Shown: positions 42,791 to 53,672, numbered from the stretch's first letter. The stretch: DNA of 64,000 nt from Aquaticitalea lipolytica (GCF_014641635.1 NZ_BMIC01000001.1:248001-312000), one strand, 5' to 3'. Notes: generated from the letters alone by a model not told the origin. A program made the numbers and translations.

Positions 42791-42823
42791 ACACTTAATC
42801 GGATTTTTTTGCGTTTTATGGAT
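42791..42823 (+). promoter_or_regulatory. Candidate regulatory element, copy A (upstream of M14 gene)
   Basis: Half-sites ACACTTAAT and GCGTTTTAT lie 20 bp apart and align column by column with elements at 45831 and 60087; 18 of 32 columns are identical in all three. A degenerate -7 box TATATTAG follows at 42843-42850, 11 bp further away than in the other copies. Confidence 0.5.
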
Positions 42824-42890
42824 GATTTTAAAAAAATAATTATATATTAGCCAAAAATATAATTGCCAAATCGTATAAAATCTTAACCTA

Positions 42891-45590
42891 ATGAAAAAAA
42901 TTACCCTTCTATTTGTAATATTTTTGCTTACTATATCTAGTAGTATTGCACAAATTACTGAAAAGCAAAAAGCCGAAAATTATCTTGCTACTAATGGCGA
43001 AGTTTGTTTCACATTTAAAGCAAACAGTATTGATCAATTTAAAGAAATCTCTGAATTTCTTACTATTGGCCATAAGCATGTAGATAAAAATGAATTAATT
43101 GCCGAAGCTTTCGCTAATGAAAATACATTTGCACAATTTTTAGAATATGGTTTACCATATACTATAAATAAAGATGATAACGAATTACCTTTTGATCCTC
43201 ATCAAGCTGGTATGTCGCCTGAAGCAATAATGGCTAGATCTTCTAATCAAGATACTCCTGCTGCTCCTGCTGCTTGGGATACAACTTGGGATGCTTATCC
43301 AACATATACAGAATATGTTGCAAAAATGAATTACTATGCAACAACATATCCTAACTTGTGTTCTTTACAAAATATTGGAACAACTGTTAGTGGTAGACAA
43401 TTATTAGTTTTAAAAATTACTGATAATGTGTCAGTAAATGAAGGTGAGCCAGAATTTTTCTATACTTCATCAATGCATGGTGACGAATTGGTAGGTTTTC
43501 CTTTAATGATGAGATTAATAGACTATTTACTTACAAATTATGGAACAAATTCAGAAGTAACTAACCTTGTTAATTCTACTGAAATTTATATAAACCCTAG
43601 TGCTAATCCAGATGGATCTTATAGACTTGGTGATACTAATGTAATCTCAAGTCCAAGAAGAGCCAACGATAATAATGTCGATTTAAACAGAAACTACCCT
43701 GACAATGCAATAACTGGTGGTGGATTACATACAGATGGTTTTGCTTACCAACCTGAAACATTAGCATTTATAAACTTTGCTAAATCAAAAAACTTTGTTC
43801 TGTCAGCAAATTTACATGGAGGAACTGAACTGGTAAACTATCCTTATGATAATGCTTATGTAAGTCAGTATACGCATTCAGATGGTAACTATTTTGAATA
43901 TATAGGAGTTGAATATGCAACCAATGCACAAAACAATAGTCCAGCAGGTTATATGGTAGATGATGATGATTCAAACATTTATCCAAGTCCAGGTGTTACT
44001 CATGGTGCAGAATGGTATAGAGTATATGGTGGAAGACAAGATTACATGAATTATTACCTAGGTGTAAAAGAAGTAACATTAGAATTATCTGACGTAAAAT
44101 GGGTAAGTGGACCTAATTTACCTGCTCATTGGAATTATAACAGACAAGCATTCCTAGACTATATGAAGCAAGCAAATTATGGTATACAAGGAACGGTAAA
44201 AGATGAATCTGGCAATCCTATAGTAGCAAGAATAGAAATTGTTGGACACGATAAGTTAAATACATTCAGAATGTCTGAAGCTGGTTTAGGTGAATATCAA
44301 AAACTGGTTAAAGCTGGGACATACAATGTAACTTATTCAGCACCTGGTTATGCTTCCCAAACAATATCAGTAACTGTTGTTGACAAAGTAAAAACTATTC
44401 AAAATGTAACACTAGTTGCTTTAAATGCAAGACCTACAGCTAATAACGTTTCAACATGTACTAATGAAACTGCAACTTTAACAGCAACAGGAACAGGAAC
44501 TTTAAATTGGTATGATACAGCAACAAGCAGTACTCCATTAGCAACAGGAAGCCCGTTTGTTACTCCAGCATTAACAAGTACTCGCTCATATTTTGTAGAA
44601 CGTGTTATTTCAAAACCTGATGCAGGTCATACACAATCAAACACTAATGGTAGTGCATTAGGTGGAGATGGTAGATATTTAATATTTAACTGTACAGAAT
44701 CAGTAAGACTTAATCAGGTTACCATAAATCCAGCTCAAATTGGAGAAATGGATGTTGAATTGCAAGATGCTTCTGGAAACGTTTTAGATTCAAGAATTAT
44801 AAGAATTACTTCAACAGGAGTACAAACAATAGATTTAAACTTTATTATTCCTGTAGCAAATAACTTAAGATTAGTTGCAAAACGACTATCAAGTGGTTTA
44901 AATTTATGGAGAAACAATACTGGAGTGAGTTTTCCTTATACTAGTGGCGGAATTTCTATAACAGATAGTAGTGCAGGAACGACATTTTATTACTACTTCT
45001 ATAATTGGAAAATTGCATCTCTTAAAAGTGCAAGACGAGAAGTTGTTGTTACTGTTAATCCTAAAGCCGTTGCCAATTTTACATTTGTTGTTAACCCTTC
45101 AAATAATGGTGAAGTAACTTTTACTAACACATCAACTGACGCAACAACATACTCATGGAATTTTGGAGACGTAATAGGATCATCTAACGCTACAAATCCA
45201 GTATATACTTTTGCATCTTCTGGTACTTATAATGTCGAGCTAACGTCAACAAATGTTAACTGTGGTAATAATGTTATTGTTAAACCTGTTACTGTTACAG
45301 TAGATACATTAGGTGAAAATGAAAATGTTTTTGAAGGATTGAGCATCTATCCTAACCCATTTAATAATGAGATAACCATTAAACTTCCAACTCAATTTAA
45401 TAGTAACTCTTTTGGATTACAATTATATGATATTAGCGGAAGAACAATTGCTAAATTTGACGAGCAAAGTCCAGTAAATGGAACTTTAATATTAAGCAAT
45501 ATGAATGGTTTATCTAATGGAACCTATTTCATTAAGATTATAGACAACCTAAATTCTAATTCTATTGTTAAACAACTTGTTAAACAATAA
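42891..45590 (+). CDS. Secreted M14 zinc carboxypeptidase with PKD and T9SS sorting domains
   Basis: 899 aa. A signal peptide (ends S-S-I-A-Q) and a propeptide-like region (to about 130) precede the M14 domain (about 135-430) with zinc ligands H196 and E199 (M-H-G-D-E-L), a third ligand H309 (N-L-H-G-G), the substrate Arg in D-L-N-R-N, and a candidate catalytic Glu in T-L-E-L-S-D. Then a carboxypeptidase-regulatory beta domain (about 435-510), an Ig-like domain, a PKD domain (Y-S-W-N-F-G-D) and a type A sorting domain (Y-P-N-P-F-N-N). It is predicted to be exported by T9SS and to trim peptides outside the cell. Confidence 0.92.
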   Translation: MKKITLLFVIFLLTISSSIAQITEKQKAENYLATNGEVCFTFKANSIDQFKEISEFLTIGHKHVDKNELIAEAFANENTFAQFLEYGLPYTINKDDNELPFDPHQAGMSPEAIMARSSNQDTPAAPAAWDTTWDAYPTYTEYVAKMNYYATTYPNLCSLQNIGTTVSGRQLLVLKITDNVSVNEGEPEFFYTSSMHGDELVGFPLMMRLIDYLLTNYGTNSEVTNLVNSTEIYINPSANPDGSYRLGDTNVISSPRRANDNNVDLNRNYPDNAITGGGLHTDGFAYQPETLAFINFAKSKNFVLSANLHGGTELVNYPYDNAYVSQYTHSDGNYFEYIGVEYATNAQNNSPAGYMVDDDDSNIYPSPGVTHGAEWYRVYGGRQDYMNYYLGVKEVTLELSDVKWVSGPNLPAHWNYNRQAFLDYMKQANYGIQGTVKDESGNPIVARIEIVGHDKLNTFRMSEAGLGEYQKLVKAGTYNVTYSAPGYASQTISVTVVDKVKTIQNVTLVALNARPTANNVSTCTNETATLTATGTGTLNWYDTATSSTPLATGSPFVTPALTSTRSYFVERVISKPDAGHTQSNTNGSALGGDGRYLIFNCTESVRLNQVTINPAQIGEMDVELQDASGNVLDSRIIRITSTGVQTIDLNFIIPVANNLRLVAKRLSSGLNLWRNNTGVSFPYTSGGISITDSSAGTTFYYYFYNWKIASLKSARREVVVTVNPKAVANFTFVVNPSNNGEVTFTNTSTDATTYSWNFGDVIGSSNATNPVYTFASSGTYNVELTSTNVNCGNNVIVKPVTVTVDTLGENENVFEGLSIYPNPFNNEITIKLPTQFNSNSFGLQLYDISGRTIAKFDEQSPVNGTLILSNMNGLSNGTYFIKIIDNLNSNSIVKQLVKQ

Positions 45591-45830
45591 ATTTAATTCA
45601 TATTAATTTATAAAAGGCTGAAAATAATTTCAGCCTTTTTTTATTCAATATTATTAATCATTGCCTTGATAATAAAACCAAATAAATCATTTTATCGTAT
45701 ATGTTTGGGATTACAAAGAAAACATTAACAAGTTGATTATCAGTAAAAATAAAATCTACACTATCTATAATTTTAATCAAAAAATCATTTTTATAACTAT
45801 TTAATAATCAACATTTTAAAATTACAAAAT
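45591..45830. other. Non-coding stretch between the two T9SS genes
   Basis: The first 50 bases contain the terminator. The remaining AT-rich bases show no open frame, RNA fold or repeat that I could support; regulatory sequence begins at 45831. Confidence 0.6.
45613..45645 (+). terminator. Terminator of the M14 gene
   Basis: Stem AAAGGCTGAAA / TTTCAGCCTTT (45613-45638, loop included) with a T-run. Confidence 0.9.
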
Positions 45831-45879
45831 GCATTTCATCGATTTTATTTGCATTTCATGGAATGTTATTATATATTTG
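45831..45879 (+). promoter_or_regulatory. Promoter and candidate regulatory element, copy B (2104-aa T9SS gene)
   Basis: Two perfect direct repeats GCATTTCAT (45831-45839 and 45851-45859) are exactly 20 bp apart. The promoter TTTG (45848-45851), 20 bp, TATATTTG (45872-45879) overlaps the second repeat. Copies of the element occur at 42791 and 60087. The placement suits an activator that binds the same helix face next to RNA polymerase. Confidence 0.65.
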
Positions 45880-45922
45880 ACCCAAATAATTAATTAGTCC
45901 CAAAACTAAAATTTAACCGCTT

Positions 45923-48900
45923 ATGAAAAATTATACTTTTTTAAGTAGTAAGTATCTAGTAATACTACTATTTGCAGTTTTAATTAATAACACAGCATTA
46001 TTTTCACAAACTTGTGGTTCAACAATTTCTTCATACCCTTATACTCAAAGTTTCGAAAACACTTTTGGTGGATGGACACAATCTTCTGCAGATGATTTTG
46101 ATTGGACAAATTTAAACTCAGCGCCTCCTTCAAGTGGTACTGGTCCAAATGCTGCACATGATGGCTCTTGGTTTGTTTATACAGAATCTTCTAGTCCAAA
46201 TTATCCTAGTAGAACTGCTATATTGGAAAGCCCATGTTTTAATCTTACAACAGCAATAGCTGCACAATTCTCGTTTTGGTACCACATGTATGGATCATCA
46301 ATGGGAGATTTATATATAGAGCTAAGTACTGATAATGGTACAACTTACCCATACCTTTTGCAAACCATTTCTGGTCAGCAACAAGGATCAGACACTAGTG
46401 CTTGGTTACAATCAAATTTGAATCTAGTCTCATATATTGGAAATACAGTTAAAATTAGATTTAGAGGTGTCACTGGTTCAAATTTTAGAAGTGATATAGC
46501 TGTAGATTTAGTCTCAATGACTGCAACTCTGGCAGTTGGTCCAGAAATTAATATACAAGGTAATTCTACAACAATTGCTGATGGTGACACAACGCCAACA
46601 ACAGCAGATTTTACAGATTTTGGAACTGTAGCTGTAGCATCATCTTTTACAAGAACATTCACAATACAAAACATAGGTACTTCTAACTTAAATCTAACTG
46701 GTGCATCACCTTATATTGTTATATCAGGTGCTAATGCAGCAGACTTTACTGTTACAGCAATACCAACAACTCCTATAGGAGCATCTAGTAGTACAACTTT
46801 TAATATCCGTTTTACACCTAGTGCAGCTGGAGTACGTAATGCTACATTAACTATTGCAAATAATGATACTGATGAAAATCCTTATGATTTTGCAATACAA
46901 GGTACAGGTTTTGTACCTGCTCCAGAAATTAACATTTTAGGTAACGCTACTACAATTGTTGATGGTGATACAACTCCAACAACAGCCGATTTTACAGATT
47001 TTGGTTCTACTGCAATAGCAACACCAATAACGAGATCGTTTACTATACAAAATACTGGTACAGCAAATTTAAACTTAACTGCTGCTTCGCCAAGAATAGT
47101 TATTTCTGGTGCTAATGCTGCAGATTTTTCTGTTACTGTAATTCCTGCAACACCAATTACAGCTTCAAATAGTACAACGTTTACAATTCGATTTAATCCT
47201 GCAACTGCAGGAGTAAAAAATGCTACATTAACTATTGCAAACAATGATAGTGATGAAAATCCTTATGACTTTGCAATACGAGGAACTGGATTAGCACCTG
47301 CTCCCGAAATGAATATTCTAGGTAATGGAGTATCAATAGCTGACAATGACACAACACCAACAACTGCAGATGATACTGATTTTGGTTCTAGCCCAATTGG
47401 TACACCAATCACAAAAACATTTACAATTCAAAATTTAGGAACTGCAAACTTAAATTTAACAGCAGCTTCGCCACGTATAACTATTTCTGGTTTACATGCT
47501 GCAGATTTTTCTGTTACATTAATCCCTACAACGCCTATTGCTGCTGCTGGTAGCACAACATTTAGTATTAGATTCAATCCAAGTTTAATTGGAGCAAGAA
47601 ATGCTACATTAACAATTGCCAATAATGATGCTGATGAAAACCCATATAATTTTGACATTACGGGTAATGGAATAATAGGCGGAACCTGCTTAACAACAAT
47701 ATCATCATTCCCTTATACTGAGGATTTTGAAACTGGTATAGGTGTATGGACACAAGATACTGGTGATAATTTTGATTGGACAAGACGTACAGGAACAACA
47801 CCTACAGGAGCAACTGGTCCTTTTGGTGCTGCATCAGGCTCGTTTTACATGTATACCGAAGCTGATGGCAATAATAGCAGAACAGCTAACTTTATAAGCC
47901 CTTGTTTTAATTTAACTGGAACAACAAATCCTAGATTTACATTTGTCCACCACTTATATGGTTCTAATATAGGAACACTTAGAGTGCAAGTTAGTACAGA
48001 TAATGGTTTATCATTCCCAACTACATTATGGACAAGAACTGGAGATGTTCAAAAAAACACAAACTCAGCATGGATACCTGTTAGCATAGACTTAAGTACT
48101 TATATTGGGCAGACTATTAGATTAAGAATTCAAGGTGTGACAGGTGCTGGTAATAATAGTGACATTTCAATTGACAATGTTAGGTTAACAACTAAAGCTA
48201 ACCCAATTTATGCACCTGGAGGAGTAACTGCAGATTTATCAATATGGTTAAAAGGAAATGATGGAAGCTATACAGATGGACAAAGTGTACCAGTATGGCA
48301 AGATAGAGGTCTTGCTAGTGATGCAAGAGCTCATCTTCCAGGACAAGAACCAACTTTTAGAGATAATGCTACAAAAAATGTAAACTTTAACCCTGTTGTA
48401 GAATTCGACAACCCTTTTGCAACTTATACAGTTGACAGTAATTATTTATACAATGATACAACTAGAGATTTCTTAGAAGGAGATTACGGGTTGTATACTC
48501 AAGAAATGTTCATTGTATTAATCCCAGACGACACTCCTATAAATAGTAGTTTTGGTTTTATGGATGTATTTTGTGGAGATGCTCACTTAGAAACTAATGC
48601 TGCTGACGCAACAGGTATTGGTTTTGGAGATTATACTGGTCGTGTTACTAACGAAATTATTTGTTATGCTCATGACTCTTATACAACTGGTGAAGCAGGT
48701 GATGGATATGCAGTAGCAGAAATTGGTACAGGTTCTAGCTATACTAATGTTGGTATTATAAACGCTAGAAATAATAGTGCAAATACACAACAAGAGCTAT
48801 TTTATAATGCTCGTAATATAGGTAATGTTCAAAATGATATTGCTGAATACATGAATGCAAATGATTCACGTTTTTGGATTGGACGTAGTGAAGGTTGGAG

Positions 48901-51900
48901 AGCTTCTTTAAATGCAAGAGTTGCAGAAGTTATTTCTTATAAAGTAAGAAAAACTGATGTAACATTATCACAAGAACGCAATAGAATTCAATCTTATTTA
49001 GCTATAAAATATGGTATAACACTTGGTGTAAATGGAACATCACAGAACTATGTAAATAGTGATGGAACCACAATATGGAATCAAGTAGCCAATTCAGGTT
49101 ATAATTATGACATTGCTGGTATTGGTCGAGATGATGCTTCACAATTAAACCAAAAACAATCTAGAAGTGTTAATAATGCTACAGATGGAACAGGTAGAAC
49201 CCAAGGCTTACTTTCTGTTGGTTTAACAGATCTTTATGCAACAAATAATCAAAATATAAGCTCTAACCCAACTACATTAGCCAACAAACAATATTTAGTT
49301 TGGGGAAATAATGGTGCTGATTTAAATTTAGCTGCTTCCACTATTAGTGTAAATATGAGTGCTGGTATTGCTCCAGCCTTAACAACAAATGTTACGTTTA
49401 CAGGGATGCAACGTATTTGGAAGTTTGTTGAAAATGGTGGAGATATTCCTTCAGTGAAAATTTCTATACCACAAAACGCAATAAGAAATATTAGTCCTCC
49501 TGGTAGTTATTACATGTTTATATCTAATACAGGTATTTTTGATCCAACAGCTGATTATAGAGTAATGACTCCTGATGGATTTGGTAACTTAACAACAGAG
49601 TATGATTTTGACGGAACTAAATATGTTACTTTTGGTTATGCGCCTCAAGTTGTAGTTGAACGTTCAATTAATTTTGACGGAGTATCAGATTATGTAGAAG
49701 TTGGAAATAAATTAAACTTAAACACTTCTAGTTTTACAATTTCTGCGTGGGTAAAAAGAGATACAGGAACAACTAATGCTACTATTTTATCTAAAAGAAA
49801 TGCTGCATTTACTGAAGGTTATGATTTAAAAATTAATAGTGCTGGACGATTTGAAGCTACTTGGATTAATGTAGTACCTCAAACACTAACATCTTCTGTA
49901 GTAATTCCAGAAAATGAATGGCATCATTTAGCAGTTATTTTCGACTCTGGTATTGCTACACTGTATATAGACGGTGTTGCTGATACATCTGGAGTAAGAT
50001 TAGCTCCAGTAAGTACTACTCAATCATTTAATATAGCTGCAGCTGGTAAAATTGGAACAACATCATTCTTTAAAGGAAACATAGACGAAGTAAGAGTTTG
50101 GAACAGAGCTTTAAACCTTGCTCAGTTAAAATTTATAATGAACCAAGAAATACAAACTAACGCTGGTTTTGTTAGCGGTAGAATACTACCTTCAACAATT
50201 ACTAAAAATGATGTTGGCACAATTCCTTGGACAGATTTAGCTGGTTATTACCCAATGTCTGTTTATACGTATACAAACGTAGAAGACGCTTCAGGAAATG
50301 GTAATCAAGGTGCTTTAAGAAATCTTGATACTGTAGATAGACAAACAGCTCCTTTACCATATAGATCTAATGCAAATGGAGATTGGACAACTAGTGCAAC
50401 TTGGTTAAATAATACAGTACAAACATTACCTAACGCATTATCTATTGTTGATGGAGTAACACCTATTAATTGGAATATTGTAGAAACTAGTCACAATATT
50501 TTAATTAATAAAGACAATGTTTTAGGACGCGACAGAGCTGTTTTAGGGTTAATGATTAACTCTAACACACTAACAATTGATGGTAGCCAATTTGACGGAG
50601 ATACAGGTAATGGTCTTACCGTTACACATTATTTAAGATTAAATGGTAAAATTGACTTAAATGGAGAATCTCAATTAGTACAAACAACTGGTAGTGATTT
50701 AGATGTTACTTCATCTGGTCTTCTTGAAAAAGATCAACAAGGTACTGCTGATAGATACACCTACAATTATTGGTCATCTCCTGTTGGAGTAAGTAATATT
50801 ACTACAAATAATAATAGTTATACTTTACCTAATGTTATGCGTGATGGTTCAAATCCTGCAACACCAATAGCATTAATATTCTTAACATCTGGCTATAATG
50901 GATCAACAGGAACACCTAAGAGAATAGCAGATTACTGGATATGGAAATTTGCTAATCAACCAAACGGAAGCTATTCTTCATGGCAGCATGTAAGAAGTAC
51001 TGGAACTCTATTGGCTGGTGAAGGATTTACCATGAAAGGACCTGGTTCAGGAACAATCGTTGACAGGCAAAACTATACCTTTATTGGTAAACCTAATAAC
51101 GGTAACATAAACCTTAATATAACTGCAGGTAATGATTATTTAGTTGGTAACCCTTACCCTTCGGCTATAGATGCTAATAAATTTATATTAGATAATGGAC
51201 CAACAATTGCTGGTGCAGGATCAACAACCGGAACTTTATATTTCTGGGAGCATTGGGGAGGAGCCTCACATAATCTAGGCGATTATCAAGGTGGTTATGC
51301 TACATATAACCTATCTGGAGGAGTTCCTTCAGCTTCATTCGGAACAAATGATCCAGATGTAGGAACTGGAGGTACACCAACAAAAATCCCATATAGATAT
51401 ATACCAGTAAGTCAAGGTTTTTTTGTAGTTGCTGAAAACACAGGAGTAATTAACTTTAATAACAGCCAACGTTTTTACAGAAAAGAAACTACAGGTACAT
51501 CAGTTTTTGTGAGATCTAGTCAAACAACCGATTATAACTCTGATCCAGAAAATAGTGATACGAGAATGAAATTTAGATTTGGTTTCAATTCGGTAAACAC
51601 TATTCACAGACAACTATTACTTACAATAGATGATGATACTACAACTGGATATGATTGGGCTTATGATGGTAAATTAAATGAAGACCAAATTGATGACATG
51701 TATTGGATGATAGATGGAGAAAAATATAATATCCAAGCAAGAAACCCAATAGACATTAATAGTGTAGTTCCATTAGGTATTCATGTTGATAATGCAGGGC
51801 AAAATAAAATTATGATAGATCATTTAGAAAACGTTCCTGATAACATAAACATCTTTGTTCATGATAAAGTTCTAAATACATATCATAATCTAAGAGATAG

Positions 51901-52237
51901 TGATTATACTTTCTCAGTACCAGCTGGTCAATATTTAGATAGATATGAAATTACTTTCGCAAACGCTGAAGCTTTAGGAATAGAGGAAAATGATTTAAAT
52001 GCTTTTGAAGTTTACTACGCTAACAATACAAAAAGTATAGTATTAGTAAATCCTAAACTGCATGAGATAAAGAGTATTGAATTATTTAATTTGTTAGGAC
52101 AATCTATTCACACAATAGACAACGTTTCTCAAGAAGAATATTCTGAATACAAAATTGAAAACTTAAGTACAGGAAGTTATATTATAAAACTATATACTGA
52201 AAGCGGTTCAGTTTCTAAACAAGTTTTAGTTAAGTAA
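45923..52237 (+). CDS. Large multidomain T9SS-secreted protein (MAM-like, HYDIN-like repeats, DUF8202-like, LamG-like)
   Basis: 2104 aa. After a signal peptide (ending L-F-S-Q) come a MAM-like domain (about 32-200), three 127-aa choice-of-anchor D/HYDIN-like repeats (207-587), a second MAM-like domain (588-760), a DUF8202-like region (I-W-L-K-G-N-D-G-S then an L-A-I-K-Y-G-I-T-L-G segment, about 770-1120), a LamG/concanavalin-like domain (F-D-G-V-S-D-Y-V-E-V, I-D-E-V-R-V-W, about 1245-1410), a long beta-rich region and a C-terminal type A sorting domain (about 2030-2104, ending K-Q-V-L-V-K). No catalytic site is seen; a surface adhesin or carbohydrate-binding role is likely. Confidence 0.9.
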   Translation: MKNYTFLSSKYLVILLFAVLINNTALFSQTCGSTISSYPYTQSFENTFGGWTQSSADDFDWTNLNSAPPSSGTGPNAAHDGSWFVYTESSSPNYPSRTAILESPCFNLTTAIAAQFSFWYHMYGSSMGDLYIELSTDNGTTYPYLLQTISGQQQGSDTSAWLQSNLNLVSYIGNTVKIRFRGVTGSNFRSDIAVDLVSMTATLAVGPEINIQGNSTTIADGDTTPTTADFTDFGTVAVASSFTRTFTIQNIGTSNLNLTGASPYIVISGANAADFTVTAIPTTPIGASSSTTFNIRFTPSAAGVRNATLTIANNDTDENPYDFAIQGTGFVPAPEINILGNATTIVDGDTTPTTADFTDFGSTAIATPITRSFTIQNTGTANLNLTAASPRIVISGANAADFSVTVIPATPITASNSTTFTIRFNPATAGVKNATLTIANNDSDENPYDFAIRGTGLAPAPEMNILGNGVSIADNDTTPTTADDTDFGSSPIGTPITKTFTIQNLGTANLNLTAASPRITISGLHAADFSVTLIPTTPIAAAGSTTFSIRFNPSLIGARNATLTIANNDADENPYNFDITGNGIIGGTCLTTISSFPYTEDFETGIGVWTQDTGDNFDWTRRTGTTPTGATGPFGAASGSFYMYTEADGNNSRTANFISPCFNLTGTTNPRFTFVHHLYGSNIGTLRVQVSTDNGLSFPTTLWTRTGDVQKNTNSAWIPVSIDLSTYIGQTIRLRIQGVTGAGNNSDISIDNVRLTTKANPIYAPGGVTADLSIWLKGNDGSYTDGQSVPVWQDRGLASDARAHLPGQEPTFRDNATKNVNFNPVVEFDNPFATYTVDSNYLYNDTTRDFLEGDYGLYTQEMFIVLIPDDTPINSSFGFMDVFCGDAHLETNAADATGIGFGDYTGRVTNEIICYAHDSYTTGEAGDGYAVAEIGTGSSYTNVGIINARNNSANTQQELFYNARNIGNVQNDIAEYMNANDSRFWIGRSEGWRASLNARVAEVISYKVRKTDVTLSQERNRIQSYLAIKYGITLGVNGTSQNYVNSDGTTIWNQVANSGYNYDIAGIGRDDASQLNQKQSRSVNNATDGTGRTQGLLSVGLTDLYATNNQNISSNPTTLANKQYLVWGNNGADLNLAASTISVNMSAGIAPALTTNVTFTGMQRIWKFVENGGDIPSVKISIPQNAIRNISPPGSYYMFISNTGIFDPTADYRVMTPDGFGNLTTEYDFDGTKYVTFGYAPQVVVERSINFDGVSDYVEVGNKLNLNTSSFTISAWVKRDTGTTNATILSKRNAAFTEGYDLKINSAGRFEATWINVVPQTLTSSVVIPENEWHHLAVIFDSGIATLYIDGVADTSGVRLAPVSTTQSFNIAAAGKIGTTSFFKGNIDEVRVWNRALNLAQLKFIMNQEIQTNAGFVSGRILPSTITKNDVGTIPWTDLAGYYPMSVYTYTNVEDASGNGNQGALRNLDTVDRQTAPLPYRSNANGDWTTSATWLNNTVQTLPNALSIVDGVTPINWNIVETSHNILINKDNVLGRDRAVLGLMINSNTLTIDGSQFDGDTGNGLTVTHYLRLNGKIDLNGESQLVQTTGSDLDVTSSGLLEKDQQGTADRYTYNYWSSPVGVSNITTNNNSYTLPNVMRDGSNPATPIALIFLTSGYNGSTGTPKRIADYWIWKFANQPNGSYSSWQHVRSTGTLLAGEGFTMKGPGSGTIVDRQNYTFIGKPNNGNINLNITAGNDYLVGNPYPSAIDANKFILDNGPTIAGAGSTTGTLYFWEHWGGASHNLGDYQGGYATYNLSGGVPSASFGTNDPDVGTGGTPTKIPYRYIPVSQGFFVVAENTGVINFNNSQRFYRKETTGTSVFVRSSQTTDYNSDPENSDTRMKFRFGFNSVNTIHRQLLLTIDDDTTTGYDWAYDGKLNEDQIDDMYWMIDGEKYNIQARNPIDINSVVPLGIHVDNAGQNKIMIDHLENVPDNINIFVHDKVLNTYHNLRDSDYTFSVPAGQYLDRYEITFANAEALGIEENDLNAFEVYYANNTKSIVLVNPKLHEIKSIELFNLLGQSIHTIDNVSQEEYSEYKIENLSTGSYIIKLYTESGSVSKQVLVK
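46541..47683 (+). repeat. Three tandem 381-bp coding repeats
   Basis: Units begin at 46541, 46922 and 47303, a period of exactly 381 bp (127 codons). Each encodes one HYDIN-like domain opening P-E-I/M-N-I and ending with the N-A-T-L-T-I-A-N-N-D repeat signature. The period is constant while the DNA has diverged moderately. Confidence 0.9.
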
Positions 52238-52270
52238 ATAATCCCAAATTGTTAAATCTTAACCTAATTA

Positions 52271-52297
52271 AGTCCCGAATAACTTCGGGACTTTTTT
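52271..52297. terminator. Bidirectional terminator between the large T9SS gene and hisS
   Basis: Stem AAGTCCCGAA / TTCGGGACTT with a T-run on the plus strand; it touches the hisS stop codon. Confidence 0.88.
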
Positions 52298-53666
52298 ATT
52301 GTAATGCTTTTATAAGCTGTTCTAGTGTAAGTTGTTGTTGATCTCCAGAACTCATGTTTTTTAGAGTAAAAGTATTTGATGCTAACTCAGATTCTCCAAC
52401 CAAAACTACATTAGGAATGTTACGCTTATTAGCATAATTAAACTGCTTTATTGTTTTCTTATTATCTGGAAACAATTCAGCACTTACTCCATTCTCTCTT
52501 AATGCTTTTACAGCTTTCATGCTAGCCATAGCTTCTGCCTCACCAAAATTGATAAATAAAGCTTTTACTGTATTGGTAATTGTTTCAGGGAACAAATTAA
52601 GCGATTCTATTACTAAATAAATTCTATCTAATCCAAAGCTAATACCTACTCCACTAACATCTTTTAAGCCAAAAATTCCTGTAAGGTCGTCATATCGTCC
52701 TCCTCCTCCAATAGAACCCATATCTACTCCTTTTGGCGCAGACACCTCATAAATAGCTCCTGTGTAATAGTTAAGACCTCTTGCTAAAGTGACATCTAGC
52801 TGTAACGTTGCTGTTTTTAAACCTAACTCTGTAATAGCTTTATCAATAAATTCTAATTCTTCAATTCCTTTTTTTCCTTCTTCAGAAGTGCTTAAAATAG
52901 ATTTAAGCTGTGAAACTTGAGATTCAAAAGTACCAGACAAACTAAATAATGGCTGTAATTTGTCAATACCAGATTGTGGAATACCTTTACCTAACATCTC
53001 TTCTTTTACCTTCTCCTCGCCTATTTTATCTAGCTTATCTAAAGCCACTGTAAAATCGATTAATTTATCTTGTGCACCAATAACTTCAGCAATACCAGAT
53101 AAAATTTTACGATTATTAATTTTTATAGTAACACCTTCTAGTTTTAAGGCTGTAAATACTGCATCATATAACTGCACAAACTCCACCTCTTGCCATAACG
53201 ATGTTGAACCTACAACATCTGCATCACACTGATAAAACTCTCTAAAACGTCCTTTTTGAGGTCTATCTGCTCTCCAAACTGGTTGTATTTGGTAGCGTTT
53301 AAAAGGGAATTCTATTTCATTTTGGTGTTGTACTACATATCGTGCAAAAGGAACAGTAAGATCATAACGAAGTGCTTTTTCTGAGATTGAAGAAGTGATT
53401 TTATTTGAATCTTTTTGATTATAAAGATTTTCATCTACTTTACTTAAATAATCACCACTATTTAAAATCTTAAAAATGAGCCTATCTCCTTCTTCACCAT
53501 ATTTTCCCATTAAAGTATCAGAATTTTCAAAACTTGGTGTTTCAATAGGTTGAAACCCAAAAACTTCAAATTGCTGCTTTATTACATTAAAAATGTAATT
53601 GCGCTTTGCAACTTCTTCTGGATTAAAATCTCTAGTACCTTTTGGAATGCTTGGTTTTTGTGCCAT
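52296..53666 (-). CDS. hisS: Histidyl-tRNA synthetase
   Basis: 456 aa from the ATG at 53666 (M-A-Q-K-P-S-I-P-K-G-T-R-D-F); a longer frame adds five residues upstream and is less typical. Class II motifs: R-Y-D-L-T-V-P-F-A-R-Y (ATP/His binding), P-V-W-R-A-D-R-P-Q-K-G-R-F-R-E-F motif 2, and G-G-G-G-R-Y-D-D-L. The C-terminal anticodon-binding domain is present (A-L-F-I-N-F-G). It charges tRNA-His in the cytosol. It has its own promoter and a leader of about 90 nt with a hairpin by the start. Confidence 0.96.
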   Translation of the reverse strand: MAQKPSIPKGTRDFNPEEVAKRNYIFNVIKQQFEVFGFQPIETPSFENSDTLMGKYGEEGDRLIFKILNSGDYLSKVDENLYNQKDSNKITSSISEKALRYDLTVPFARYVVQHQNEIEFPFKRYQIQPVWRADRPQKGRFREFYQCDADVVGSTSLWQEVEFVQLYDAVFTALKLEGVTIKINNRKILSGIAEVIGAQDKLIDFTVALDKLDKIGEEKVKEEMLGKGIPQSGIDKLQPLFSLSGTFESQVSQLKSILSTSEEGKKGIEELEFIDKAITELGLKTATLQLDVTLARGLNYYTGAIYEVSAPKGVDMGSIGGGGRYDDLTGIFGLKDVSGVGISFGLDRIYLVIESLNLFPETITNTVKALFINFGEAEAMASMKAVKALRENGVSAELFPDNKKTIKQFNYANKRNIPNVVLVGESELASNTFTLKNMSSGDQQQLTLEQLIKALQ

Positions 53667-53672
53667 AATAAC

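Noticed and set aside
46375-47658. Long open frames on the minus strand inside the HYDIN repeat region
   Set aside because: They recur in step with the 381-bp repeats and arise from the codon pattern of the coding strand; no start context or protein family supports them.
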